Assembly: GCF_000013225.1 (NCBI RefSeq)
Contig: NC_007776.1
Span: forward strand, 79,273 to 143,272
DNA from: Synechococcus sp. JA-2-3B'a(2-13)
GTDB taxonomy: Bacteria; Cyanobacteriota; Cyanobacteriia; Thermostichales; Thermostichaceae
Length of the DNA: 64,000 bases
Reading direction: 5' to 3'
A program made the position numbers and the translations under genes. The notes under the pieces were generated by a model, which saw only the letters and a program-made list of their open reading frames with translations, was not told the origin of the DNA and did not search any database. Position 1 is the stretch's first letter, and each line of letters starts with the position of its first letter. Of the stretch, positions 8,505 through 17,079 are shown piece by piece.

Positions 8505-11057
8505 ATGCTGTTGGCGGTTCGGTTCCCCAGTCCTTTGGCGGGACGGAGTCCTCAAGCAGGCTGGTCTGGGATGGTGAGGGATCGTTTCTGGGGCTTCATC
8601 TTAAGATCCTTCAAGCCCCTGGCAGTTTGTCTGGGTTTCCTCTGGGTGGGTCTGCTGGTTTGGACGGGATCCCCGGTTGCCCACGGCCAAAGCGCTGTCC
8701 CCGCTGCGGAGCACTTTCTGACGGTGGTACGCTTGCCAGGGCAGAACTGGGCCAATATCGAGCGGCAACTGCAGCAGAGCGGCCTCAGCTACCAGGTGAT
8801 CGACGGGATCGAGCCAGCAGGTTTGCGGGGGCGCAGCACAGTCTTTTTGCCAAACGTGAATCGCCTAACCGTTGCTCAAGCCCATGCTCTCGCCGAATGG
8901 ATGCAACAGGAAGGGGGTCAGTTGATCGTCAGCGGCCCGCTGGAAATCCCTGCTGAGGCACGGGATCCCTTACGCAGCCTGATTGGCGCCTACTGGAGCG
9001 GAGATATTCCTCTGGCCAGTACGGTGCGCCTGACAGAGTTTGCTGAAGCATGGGCCCGCAGCGTTCAGGCGGCCGATCGCGCCAGCGGTGCGGAGCACTT
9101 TGTGGTTGCCGGGGGAGCCCTCTTGCCCACCGGCCCGGAAAGTCGTCTGGTGGCCGTCTGGGAAGAGGTGGACATGGGGGACAATGCCTATGCGGTGATT
9201 GCCAGCCGCCAGAGTGTGTACCTGGGTTGGCGTTGGGGGGAGTTTCCCGAGGAGACGGCGCAGTTGGATCGGGAGTGGTTGCAAGCGGCTCTGCGCCGGG
9301 CCCAAGGCCGTTTCGCTGCCCTCAGACAGGCTGCTGCCACCCCATCCCCTTTGCCAGCGGTGCGGAGCACCATCAACACCCTGGAGTTGCTGGCCATGCG
9401 CCAAGAGCTGGGGAGCTTGCTGGGTCGGGTAGAGGGATCCCTGTTGCTGGCTCGGGCCACTCAAGGGGGGGTAGAAGCAGCCGAGTACAAGCCCATTTTG
9501 GAGCAAGCCCGCAGCGTGTTGCAACAGCTACCGGCCTGGGTGGAGGCAGGGCAATACGAGCAGGCGCGGCAGGCTTTTGAACAGGCACGGGCGGATCTGT
9601 GGGCCCACTACCCGGTGGATCGGTTGACGGCTTTGTCTGAGGTACGGGCCATTTGGCTGGATCGGAGCACCATTGTCGAGGCAGGCTCTGAGGCAGGGCT
9701 GGCTCAGATTTTCGATCGCCTGGCTCAGGCTGGCCTCAACACCGTCTTTTTCGAGACGATGAATGCTGGCTTTGCCATTCATCCCAGCCGCGTCGCCCCC
9801 CAACAGAACCCCCTCACCCGTGGCCGGGATCCCTTGCGGGCGGCGGTGCGCTTGGCTCATGAGCGGGGCCTCGAATTGCACGCTTGGATTTGGACTCTTG
9901 CGGTGGGCAACACCCGCCACAATCTGCTGCCGGAGATCAACTTGCCCCAAGACTACATCGGCCCGGTGCTGACGGCTCACCCCGATTGGGCCAATCTGGA
10001 CAATCGTGGCCGTCTGTTCCCGCGCGGGCAGCCGGAAACCTGGCTAGACCCAGCCAATCCGCAGGTGCGCAGCTATCTCCTGGCTCTTACCCGCGAGCTA
10101 GTGCAAGACTACCAGGTAGACGGGATCCACCTGGACTACATCCGCTATCCCTTCCAAAACGCTGCCAGCCGCCAGGTGTTTGGCTTCGGTCGGGCCGCTC
10201 GTCAGGGGTTTCAGCAGTTGTCCGGCGTCGATCCGCTGGAGTTGGATCCCTTGAGGGATCGCTCCCTCTGGCAGTTGTGGACCCGCTACCGCACCCAGCA
10301 GGTGAACGAGGTGGTGGAGGCCATTGCCCGCACCGCCCGCTCCCTCAACCCGCGCGTGATCCTCTCGGCAGCTGTCTATGCTCTGCCCAAGCAGGAGCGC
10401 CTGCAAAGGCTGCAGCAGAACTGGGAAGAGTGGATCCAGGCAGGGGAGCTGGATTTGTTGATCCCCCTCACCTATGCGGGCAATACACGGCGTTTGGCGC
10501 AACTGGTGCAGCCCAATTTGGAAATTGTCAGCCGCTTCTCCACCCTCTTCGTCCCCAGCCTTAATTTGTTGAACTTGCCGCCCGTCGAGTTCTTGGATCA
10601 ACTGCAGGTGGTGCGGGATTTGCCCACCGGGGGGTTTGCTTTATTCTCGGTGCGGCAGCTTACCCCAGAGCTGGAAGCCATCCTCAGGTCCTCCGCCATT
10701 GCCTCGACTCGCATTCCCTATCGGGATCCCTTTGGGGCTGTTCGGGATCGCTTCCAGGCGCTGCGGCAGGAGTGGATGTTTTTGCTCGAGCAGAAACGGT
10801 TGGGGTTGTGGGAGCACAGCCAATGGATGGAGCAAATAGAGCGGGTGCAGGGATCCCTGGCGGCCTTGGCAGCGGATCCCACCCCGGAAGCCCTGGAACA
10901 AGCCCGTCAGCAACTGGGCAACTTGAAAACCAATCTTGCCACTTGGATGCGGCTGGAATCTCTGCGCAACCCCTATCGAGTTCAAGTTTGGGGCAACCGT
11001 CTCGCGGCTTTGGAGATGATGCTGCGCTACGGAGAGCAAACCCTGATGAGGGCATGA
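8505..11057 (+). CDS. Exported glycosyl-hydrolase-like protein (GHL10/DUF187)
   Basis: This 850-residue protein has an unusual N-terminus (residues 9-16 repeat-encoded), a hydrophobic export signal at about 38-58 ending near SPVAHGQS, an alpha-helical region, and a TIM-barrel-like domain at about 378-690. That domain shows family markers EVRAIWLD, FETMNAGF, HAWIWTL and GIHLDYIRYP of the GHL10 (formerly DUF187) group. A C-terminal helical tail follows. Homologues are presumed cell-envelope polysaccharide hydrolases; no substrate can be assigned. The ATG at 8505 has AAGGAGA 5 nt upstream; a later ATG at about 8571 (MVRDRF) would avoid the repeat-coded leader. Confidence 0.8.
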   Translation: MLLAVRFPSPLAGRSPQAGWSGMVRDRFWGFILRSFKPLAVCLGFLWVGLLVWTGSPVAHGQSAVPAAEHFLTVVRLPGQNWANIERQLQQSGLSYQVIDGIEPAGLRGRSTVFLPNVNRLTVAQAHALAEWMQQEGGQLIVSGPLEIPAEARDPLRSLIGAYWSGDIPLASTVRLTEFAEAWARSVQAADRASGAEHFVVAGGALLPTGPESRLVAVWEEVDMGDNAYAVIASRQSVYLGWRWGEFPEETAQLDREWLQAALRRAQGRFAALRQAAATPSPLPAVRSTINTLELLAMRQELGSLLGRVEGSLLLARATQGGVEAAEYKPILEQARSVLQQLPAWVEAGQYEQARQAFEQARADLWAHYPVDRLTALSEVRAIWLDRSTIVEAGSEAGLAQIFDRLAQAGLNTVFFETMNAGFAIHPSRVAPQQNPLTRGRDPLRAAVRLAHERGLELHAWIWTLAVGNTRHNLLPEINLPQDYIGPVLTAHPDWANLDNRGRLFPRGQPETWLDPANPQVRSYLLALTRELVQDYQVDGIHLDYIRYPFQNAASRQVFGFGRAARQGFQQLSGVDPLELDPLRDRSLWQLWTRYRTQQVNEVVEAIARTARSLNPRVILSAAVYALPKQERLQRLQQNWEEWIQAGELDLLIPLTYAGNTRRLAQLVQPNLEIVSRFSTLFVPSLNLLNLPPVEFLDQLQVVRDLPTGGFALFSVRQLTPELEAILRSSAIASTRIPYRDPFGAVRDRFQALRQEWMFLLEQKRLGLWEHSQWMEQIERVQGSLAALAADPTPEALEQARQQLGNLKTNLATWMRLESLRNPYRVQVWGNRLAALEMMLRYGEQTLMRA
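8529..8552 (+). repeat. SDR-A copy in the 5' coding region
   Basis: AGTCCTTTGGCGGGACGGAG followed by TCCT. The 3' half matches SDR-A exactly. The 24 nt are in frame and encode SPLAGRSP, and AGTCCT appears at both ends. Confidence 0.6.
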
Positions 11058-11123
11058 AGCTCCCCTCTTGCGGGATGGGGATCCCATCTATCCCCAGAAC
11101 TTCCCCAGAACCGAAAAAAACTG

Positions 11124-11537
11124 TTATGGGGTATCTTTCGGCATTTCCTCTGCGGGGTCAGGCCCTGTATCCGGCTCCTTGGGGAGAGCAGAGTCCTCAG
11201 GGCTGGGCAAGGACTCTGTCCTGCTGGCGCGAACCGCTTCCGGGGAGGTTTCTGGCTCCTCGTCATCGCTACGCGACGCTTCTGGGAACCCGTCAGCAGT
11301 GTGTGGCGCTGAAGCGGGCTGAGCAGCAACAGGTTCAGGAGCAGAAGGAGGAGGTGCAGCTGGGATCCCGGCTTCTTCTGCAGGAACAACCGCAGGTGGC
11401 TGAGCAGCTTCTTTTTCCTTTTGCTGTTCGTAGCGGCGACGTTTGTTGCCCTCATCCACCAGCACGTACACCAGGCTGAGGAGAGAGAGCCCTGCTGTTC
11501 CAACCAAAACCCAGAGTAAGTTGTTGTCTATGGTCAT
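11124..11537 (-). CDS. Small membrane-anchored protein with Pro/Ala/Glu-rich tail
   Basis: The 137-residue product has one N-terminal membrane segment (about 8-27), a short basic stretch (NKRRRYEQQKEKE) and a ~90-residue low-complexity tail rich in Pro, Ala, Glu and Ser, probably disordered. A ribosome binding site (GGAGCT) lies just before the ATG. I do not recognise a family. Part of the tail (AVRASRTESL) is encoded by a degenerate SDR-A repeat at 11210-11233. It converges with the hydrolase-like gene. Confidence 0.6.
   Translation of the reverse strand: MTIDNNLLWVLVGTAGLSLLSLVYVLVDEGNKRRRYEQQKEKEAAQPPAVVPAEEAGIPAAPPPSAPEPVAAQPASAPHTADGFPEASRSDDEEPETSPEAVRASRTESLPSPEDSALPKEPDTGPDPAEEMPKDTP
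11210..11233 (-). repeat. Degenerate SDR-A copy inside a coding tail
   Basis: On the minus strand it reads TTCGCGCCAGCAGGACAGAG followed by TCC. It is close to the copy at 35507-35530 and lies in frame within the low-complexity tail of the small membrane protein. Confidence 0.6.
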
Positions 11538-11684
11538 GGGTTGAGCTCCGTCAAACGCTGCTGGCGATGGAGGGATATTGCTCCTTAAGGCTTGATCTTA
11601 CCGTTGAAGCCGCTCTGCCAAATCTTTCTGCCAAATCTTAAAGATTGGAAAGGTTGGGTTCACAGTTTTGTTGTTTTGTGTGTC

Positions 11685-12284
11685 ATGCGCTATCTCAAGT
11701 TCTACAAGCCCTATGGCGTGCTCACCCAATTCACCGATCGAGAGGGACGGCCCACCCTCCAGTCTTTTATCCCGGTGCCCAGGGTTTATCCGGTGGGGCG
11801 ACTGGATCGCGACAGCGAAGGGCTGCTCCTGCTGACCGATGATGGTCGCCTCAATGCCCGCTTGATCGACCCCAAGTTCGGCCATGAGCGCATCTACTGG
11901 GTTCAGGTGGAAGGGATCCCCACCCCCCAAGCCCTGCAACAGCTGCAACAGGGGCTGATCATCCAAGGGCGAAAAACGCGCCCGGCCCAGGTCAAAGTCT
12001 TGGCTGAGGAACCCACCCTGCCGCCACGGGATCCCCCCATCCGCTTTCGCCGCTCCATCCCCACCACCTGGCTGGAACTGACGCTGCGGGAGGGTCGCAA
12101 TCGCCAGGTGCGCCGCATGACTGCCGCTGTTGGGATCCCAACTTTGCGGTTGGTTCGGGTTGGACTGGGGCCCCTCTCTCTGGCGGGGCTTGCTCCTGGC
12201 CAGTGGCAAGATCTCAGTGAGGTAGAACTGGCCCAACTGCGGCAATATTGTTTTTCTCAAACCATTAGAGTCATTTCAAGTTAG
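11685..12284 (+). CDS. rluE: 23S rRNA pseudouridine synthase, RluE-like
   Basis: This 199-residue protein has the RsuA/RluB/E/F catalytic motif [14 protein letters not shown] with the nucleophilic Asp, plus the later [11 protein letters not shown] motif. It starts directly with [10 protein letters not shown] and lacks an S4 domain, which fits RluE (modifying U2457 in E. coli numbering). The ATG at 11685 is chosen because similarity starts there; the upstream 31 codons are not family-like. The last codons and the TAG stop coincide with an inverted-repeat element end at 12270, so the C-terminus VISS may be repeat-derived. Confidence 0.88.
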   Translation: MRYLKFYKPYGVLTQFTDREGRPTLQSFIPVPRVYPVGRLDRDSEGLLLLTDDGRLNARLIDPKFGHERIYWVQVEGIPTPQALQQLQQGLIIQGRKTRPAQVKVLAEEPTLPPRDPPIRFRRSIPTTWLELTLREGRNRQVRRMTAAVGIPTLRLVRVGLGPLSLAGLAPGQWQDLSEVELAQLRQYCFSQTIRVISS

Positions 12285-12468
12285 ATTAAGACGCTTCCTA
12301 TTCGCTCGGCAGTGAGGAGCTGGGAAGCAAGACAACGGAACAGTTTTATTCCCTCTTAAATGACTATAAACTAGGACACTGCATCCACACCTAAGACGTT
12401 GAACGCACAGGGCCGGAAGGCTTTTCTCCGTAGCTTAGGCGTTTCACCCTAACCTGAAATGACCATAA
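12270..12468. mobile_element. Inverted-repeat element (MITE-like), copy 1
   Basis: The right end is CACCCTAACCTGAAATGACC plus ATAA. Its reverse complement matches both the left motif at 12270 (GTCATTTCAAGTTAG) and, more loosely, an internal left end at about 12357 followed by AACTAGGACACTGCA. The 12357-12468 part aligns with copies at 41021, 46824 and 63477. Either a nested element or a longer 199-nt form is present. It fills the space between rluE and purA, and I see no gene in it. Confidence 0.7.
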
Positions 12469-12562
12469 CTTAACTCACATTGATCATTACTGAGCATTTG
12501 ATCACTACATTGTTAATGATTGCCCTATGATTGCCCTTGTTCCCAATTGTTCTTGAGCCCAC

Positions 12563-13912
12563 TCAGTCGGGCATGAGGGCGTGGGCGCGCTTGCCACCAT
12601 TGGGGTAGAGAAGGGCCCGCTTGGGGCCGTGGATGGGATCTTCGACAATGATCGTCTGGTCGCGGCTGGCCCCCAGAGAAACAATGGCAATCGGCACCTG
12701 CATCAACTGTGCCAAAAACTTCAGGTAATCATGGGCTTCGGGGGGCAAGTCTTGGATGGAGCGGCAATCTTTGGTGGAACATTTCCAGCCCGGCAGGGTT
12801 TCGTAGATGGGTTTGCACTGGGCGAAAACCCGGGCATCGCTGGGAAAGTGACGAATTTCCCGCCCCTGGTACTCGTAGGCCACGCACACCTTGATCTCAT
12901 CCAAGCCATCCAGCACATCCAGTTTGGTGATGGCCAGGCAGTCTAGGCCATTGATTCGCACCGCGTAGCGCCCAATTACCCCGTCAAACCAGCCGCAGCG
13001 CCGTTGTCGCCCTGTGGTGGTGCCAAATTCAGCACCGGTTGCCCCCAGGTACGCCCCGATCTCATCTTTGAGCTCGGTGGGGAAAGGGCCTTCGCCAACG
13101 CGGGTGGTGTAGGCTTTGGCCACCCCGATCACCCGGTCAATGCTGGTGGGGCCGATCCCAGCGCCAATACAAGCGCCACCGGCAATGGGATGGGAGGAGG
13201 TGACGTAGGGGTAGGTGCCGTAGTCGAGATCCAACAGGGTGCCTTGAGCCCCTTCAAACAGGATGTTCTCCCGATCTTCGATGGCTTGGGTGAGAAGCAG
13301 AGCAGCGTCGGTAACATAGGGGCGCAGCCGCTCGGCATAGGCCAGGTATTGCTCGATAATTGGCTCGGGATCCAAGGGCGGCAAGTTATAGATCTTTTCC
13401 AGCAAGACATTTTTGTAGGGAATGGCCCAACTGAGGCGCTCCCGCAGCTGGTCAGGGTACATCAAGTCCACGACGCGAATGCCCATGCGCTCGGCCTTGT
13501 CGGCATAGGTGGGGCCAATGCCCCGACCGGTGGTGCCCAGCCGGTAAATGCCACGCCGCTCCTCTTCTGCGATGTCAATGACCCGGTGGTAGGGCAGGGT
13601 AACGTGGGCCGTTTCGGCAATGAACAGGTTGTCGGTGGAAATGCCCAATTGATGCAGTTGGTCGATCTCGGCCAGCAGAACCTCGGGATCGATCACCGTG
13701 CCGCTGGCGATGATGCAGCGTTTGTCGGGGTAGAGAATGCCAGAGGGGATCAAGTGTAGCTTGAAGGTTTGGCCCCCCACCACCAGGGTATGCCCTGCAT
13801 TCACCCCACCTTGATAGCGGACGACCACATGGGCCTTTTCACTGAGGAGGTCGGTGATCTTCCCTTTTCCTTCATCGCCCCACTGGGCACCGACAACCAC
13901 GACGTTTGCCAA
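12563..13912 (-). CDS. purA: Adenylosuccinate synthetase
   Basis: This 449-residue enzyme makes adenylosuccinate from IMP, GTP and aspartate, the first committed step to AMP. The N-terminal phosphate-binding loop [11 protein letters not shown], the GGVNAGHT motif and the GTTTGRQRR segment are all present. Similarity starts at a TTG codon at 13912 (TTG GCA AAC GTC), preceded by AGGAGAAG, so it uses a non-ATG start. Length is typical. It stands alone between repeats and the S41-like gene. Confidence 0.95.
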   Translation of the reverse strand: MANVVVVGAQWGDEGKGKITDLLSEKAHVVVRYQGGVNAGHTLVVGGQTFKLHLIPSGILYPDKRCIIASGTVIDPEVLLAEIDQLHQLGISTDNLFIAETAHVTLPYHRVIDIAEEERRGIYRLGTTGRGIGPTYADKAERMGIRVVDLMYPDQLRERLSWAIPYKNVLLEKIYNLPPLDPEPIIEQYLAYAERLRPYVTDAALLLTQAIEDRENILFEGAQGTLLDLDYGTYPYVTSSHPIAGGACIGAGIGPTSIDRVIGVAKAYTTRVGEGPFPTELKDEIGAYLGATGAEFGTTTGRQRRCGWFDGVIGRYAVRINGLDCLAITKLDVLDGLDEIKVCVAYEYQGREIRHFPSDARVFAQCKPIYETLPGWKCSTKDCRSIQDLPPEAHDYLKFLAQLMQVPIAIVSLGASRDQTIIVEDPIHGPKRALLYPNGGKRAHALMPD

Positions 13913-14123
13913 GAGCTTCTCCTACAGTCCGTAGATGGCACAAAAAATCCCCTTTGCGGGGGTTGCTGCACTAATCTACCGCATCGCTCCGGGCGATGTT
14001 GAGAGATCAGGACAAAAAGATTAACAATCGATTAACTTTTCTCCGGCAGGGGACAACGTGGAGATGGGCGGGATCCCCGAACCCTCTGGCAAGCCAACAG
14101 AGATTCCCCAGTTGCCCTCGCCT

Positions 14124-15623
14124 TCAGCTCCCCGGCTTGAACAGGCCAATGGCCGTGACCTGGTTGGATCCCACCTCAAAGGCAAAGGCCAGGCCCAGGG
14201 CATCGTAGTTGACGTAGTAGCGGTCGTCGCGCAGATACTCTCGGCTCCCCTTGGGATAGGGCACCACCTCGTTGTAGCCGTTCTCGCCGGGCCCACCGTA
14301 AACGGCGATCACTTCCGAGTAGGTGGAGCCGATGCGGATCCCTTCGCCGGTCATGGCTTCCGGGTGGGTGGTGTAGATGCGGTTGGCGAAAAAGCTATCC
14401 ACAATGCCCGGATGACGGTAGGTGAAGAGGATGTAGTCCTGCAGGTAAAAGATCTTCAAGTCGCTGTTGGGCTGAAACACATTAGCTCCGGAGGCCGCTG
14501 GGATCTGATCGACATTGCCCAGCAGGTGGGTATCCACGTTGCGGGTATCCATGCCCAGCTCAAAGCGACCGACTCGACCCTCTTGCACCAGCACTGTAGG
14601 CCGTGGGGGCAGGGTGGGTCGCCGGGGGGGCAAGGCCAGCGCTTGCAGGCCGGCATTCAGCCAAGCATTGTCATCTCCTTCCACGGTCTGCAAGGGCACC
14701 AGACCCCGCTCCAAAGAGCGACCATCTCCTGTCTTCCAGGTGGCCACGGCCAGTTCCACCGCCGCGCCGGAGGGGAGAGCAAAGAAGCGGGTTTGTCGCT
14801 CGCTGCCTTGGGTGGGCTGTCCCAAGATAAGGGTGCTACCGCTGGATCCCAACTGGGCAGCCAAGAGGGTGGCCCCCTGGCGGGTGTTACCATCCACGAG
14901 AACGGCCAACGGGATCCCGGCGGCAATGGGCAGATTTTCGCTGTTCCAGAGGGTGGGCTGCCCGAATCGGTCTTCGGTAATCAGCAGCGGCTGGACGGAG
15001 CGGGGCAGAAATAGGCGCGCCACATCGGCCACCACTTGGGGGTTGTAGCCCACCGAGCCGCGCAGGTCGAGGACAATGCCCTGGCTGTAGTCTTGGGTGT
15101 AGAGGGTTTGGCGGATTTGCTGAGCTGTGGCCGGGGTGAGATCCGGCACAGCCAAGTAAACCTGGCGCGGGCCGATCCCGCGGGCTTGTACGGGAGGACG
15201 AGGACGGTTGAGCAAGTCCTTAAAAGCTTGCGGATCCCAGAAACGATCGGCGGGATCCCCATACTCCCGCAGGATCTCTTGAATGAACTCGTACTCCACC
15301 TCAATGGGGGGGCGGGGATCCCCGTAGCTTCGGGCCAACAGGCGGGTGTAGAGGTCGTTGTAACTGACTGCGGCAGCTTGGTTGCCTGCACCCAAGGACT
15401 CGTTGATGAACAATCCCACTAGATGGCGGAGATCCAGCCCGACCGGCTCACGGGGAGGGGAAGGGGCTGCCGGGATCCCTGGATCGGGAAACGAACCTTG
15501 GGGATCCGAGGGCATGATGGGCACAGGAGGCAAGGCCGATTGGCCCACAGCGCTGCCGGGCGAGATCCCGGCGATCAGGGTGAGGATCCCCCAAGCCCCA
15601 AGTACGCGCGCAAATCCCTTCAT
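14124..15623 (-). CDS. S41 (CtpA-like) peptidase homologue, probably inactive
   Basis: This 499-residue protein has an export signal (1-28), a Pro-rich linker (about 31-60) and a core resembling the C-terminal-processing protease family (about 150-330: YLAVPDLTPATAQQI, GIVLDLRGSVGYNPQ, GIPLAVLVDGNTRQGATLLA). At the place where active members have the nucleophile in G-T-A-S-A-S-E, this protein reads NTRQGAT (246-252). Where the general-base Lys should be it reads GQPTQGSERQ (268-277). Both catalytic residues seem lost. A C-terminal domain of ~150 residues follows with no motif I know. A role as a binding or scaffold protein is possible; this is inference. Confidence 0.7.
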   Translation of the reverse strand: MKGFARVLGAWGILTLIAGISPGSAVGQSALPPVPIMPSDPQGSFPDPGIPAAPSPPREPVGLDLRHLVGLFINESLGAGNQAAAVSYNDLYTRLLARSYGDPRPPIEVEYEFIQEILREYGDPADRFWDPQAFKDLLNRPRPPVQARGIGPRQVYLAVPDLTPATAQQIRQTLYTQDYSQGIVLDLRGSVGYNPQVVADVARLFLPRSVQPLLITEDRFGQPTLWNSENLPIAAGIPLAVLVDGNTRQGATLLAAQLGSSGSTLILGQPTQGSERQTRFFALPSGAAVELAVATWKTGDGRSLERGLVPLQTVEGDDNAWLNAGLQALALPPRRPTLPPRPTVLVQEGRVGRFELGMDTRNVDTHLLGNVDQIPAASGANVFQPNSDLKIFYLQDYILFTYRHPGIVDSFFANRIYTTHPEAMTGEGIRIGSTYSEVIAVYGGPGENGYNEVVPYPKGSREYLRDDRYYVNYDALGLAFAFEVGSNQVTAIGLFKPGS

Positions 15624-15903
15624 GGCAGCCTGCCCTCTCGCAGATGTTGCGAATAGGATAAACCCTAAACGCTCCCCTTTGCCACTGCCAGCAGTGGTAG
15701 ATATCTATTTTTTGCGACTTGGAACACTAGGGGCTGCGCCCCCTTGCTTTTGAAGGAAATGCCCTCAGCCAGAAAATCCCCAGCGCATTCACCAAATTTT
15801 CGGGCTGGAGGCCCGCACCATAGCCGCAGGCTTGGTGTCGGGAGGAAAGCCCTCCTCTATATAGGTTTGCCGGTCAAAAGTCTGGATAAACTACAATAAT
15901 CCC

Positions 15904-17058
15904 ATGAGCCAGACTATCTCTGTACGTTGCAAGCTGATAGTCCCACAAGAGTTGCGTCAAGAAATTGACCGCACTTTGCAGGGCTTTGCGAATGCTTGCA
16001 ACCAGATTCTCGACACCGCCAAACAAAAGAACTGCTGGAACACCGCTAAGCTGCACCACTTGGTCTATCGACCGGTAAGGGCAGCAACGGGGCTGAAAGC
16101 CAACCACGTCTGTCAGGCGCTCCGTCGGGTGATTAGCAATGCCAAGGCGGTGAAGCAAGTCCACAAGTTCCGCCCCACCAGTCTGACTTTGGACGCTCGT
16201 ACTTTTAAGTACCGAGAGTCCGACCAGGCCGTGGGCGTGACCCTGATGAGCGGACGGGTTTGGCTCAAGCTCAAGATTGGCGGTTATCAAATCGCTTTGC
16301 TGCGGGGGCAAACGCCCACCAGCGCTACTCTGTCCAAGACCAAGCAAGGGGACTACTACATCAACATTGCTGTTGAGCTGGATACTCCCCTAACCGGCAA
16401 AACTCCCAAGGTAATCGGAGTTGACTTGGGCAGGCGAGATATCGCCACCGCTAGCAATGGACGCTCTTGGAGTGGAGAACACATCCAGGCCGTCCGTGAC
16501 CGGTTCAGCCGTGTACGCGCCAAGGTTCAATCCAAACGCACTCGCAGCTCTAGGAGGCTGCTGAGAAGGCTCTCTGGGAGAGAACGGCGCTACCAGACAT
16601 GGCTGAACCATAACATCAGCAAAACCTTGGTCAGGGATGCCCAGGCTATTGGTGCGGCACTGGCTTTTGAAGACTTGACAGGCATCAGAGATTGCCTGAA
16701 TCAGAAGTCTCGAAGTAAGGCTGAGCGGCGCAGGACTAACAACTGGGCGTTCTACCAGCTCAGGATGTTTGTAGCCTACAAGGCTGCCATTGCTGGAGTA
16801 CCTGTGGTGCTGGTGCCGCCTGCCTACACCAGTCAGACCTGCCACAAATGCCTGCACATCCACCCTGAGCGGGGTAAGTCCTACCGCAATGGTAAGTCGT
16901 TCAAGTGTGGACACTGCGGGTGGGAAGGGGATGCTGACCATAACGCTGCTCAAGTAATCTCTCTCCTTGGGGCGACTGTAAACTCGCCTGAAATTCCGAA
17001 ACTTAGCTGTCCTCTGGGGCCGCTGGGGATTGGGATAAAGCCCGCACCCTGCGCGTAG
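15904..17058 (+). CDS. tnpB: RNA-guided nuclease TnpB, intact
   Basis: This is 384 residues, with all three RuvC acidic residues visible: Asp174 in VIGVDLGRRD, Glu256 in FEDLTGIR and Asp345 in GDADHNAA. A four-cysteine zinc ribbon (CHKC and CGHC) lies between the last two. TnpB proteins use a guide RNA from the element's right end to cut donor sites and retain the element. It is a close relative of the copy at 23540 and distant from the remnant at 7016. The ATG at 15904 is the natural start (MSQTISVRCKL). Confidence 0.92.
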   Translation: MSQTISVRCKLIVPQELRQEIDRTLQGFANACNQILDTAKQKNCWNTAKLHHLVYRPVRAATGLKANHVCQALRRVISNAKAVKQVHKFRPTSLTLDARTFKYRESDQAVGVTLMSGRVWLKLKIGGYQIALLRGQTPTSATLSKTKQGDYYINIAVELDTPLTGKTPKVIGVDLGRRDIATASNGRSWSGEHIQAVRDRFSRVRAKVQSKRTRSSRRLLRRLSGRERRYQTWLNHNISKTLVRDAQAIGAALAFEDLTGIRDCLNQKSRSKAERRRTNNWAFYQLRMFVAYKAAIAGVPVVLVPPAYTSQTCHKCLHIHPERGKSYRNGKSFKCGHCGWEGDADHNAAQVISLLGATVNSPEIPKLSCPLGPLGIGIKPAPCA

Positions 17059-17079
17059 CGCGGGTGTCGGGTAGTTTAC
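16950..17079 (+). ncRNA. Predicted omega/reRNA of TnpB element 1
   Basis: In this family the guide RNA derives from the tnpB 3' end and the right element end, with the guide being the flanking sequence. Here the right end folds as GCGCGTAGCGCG-type and CCCGCACC/GGTGTCGGG stems and ends at about 17079. Under that model the guide would be the first bases of the tig coding region read from its 3' end. Presence of the RNA is inferred from family knowledge only. Confidence 0.35.

Larger units (their letters stand above)
15801..17079 (+). mobile_element. TnpB-only IS605-type element 1
   Basis: The left end contains a GCCCGCACC...GGTGTCGGGAGGA hairpin region and the right end GCCCGCACC...GGGTGTCGGGTAGTTTAC, so the two ends share the same stem sequences. 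Only tnpB is present, as in IS1341-type elements that rely on a TnpA supplied elsewhere. The right boundary abuts the 3' end of tig; the tig stop codon (17076-17078) lies within the end motif. Confidence 0.75.
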
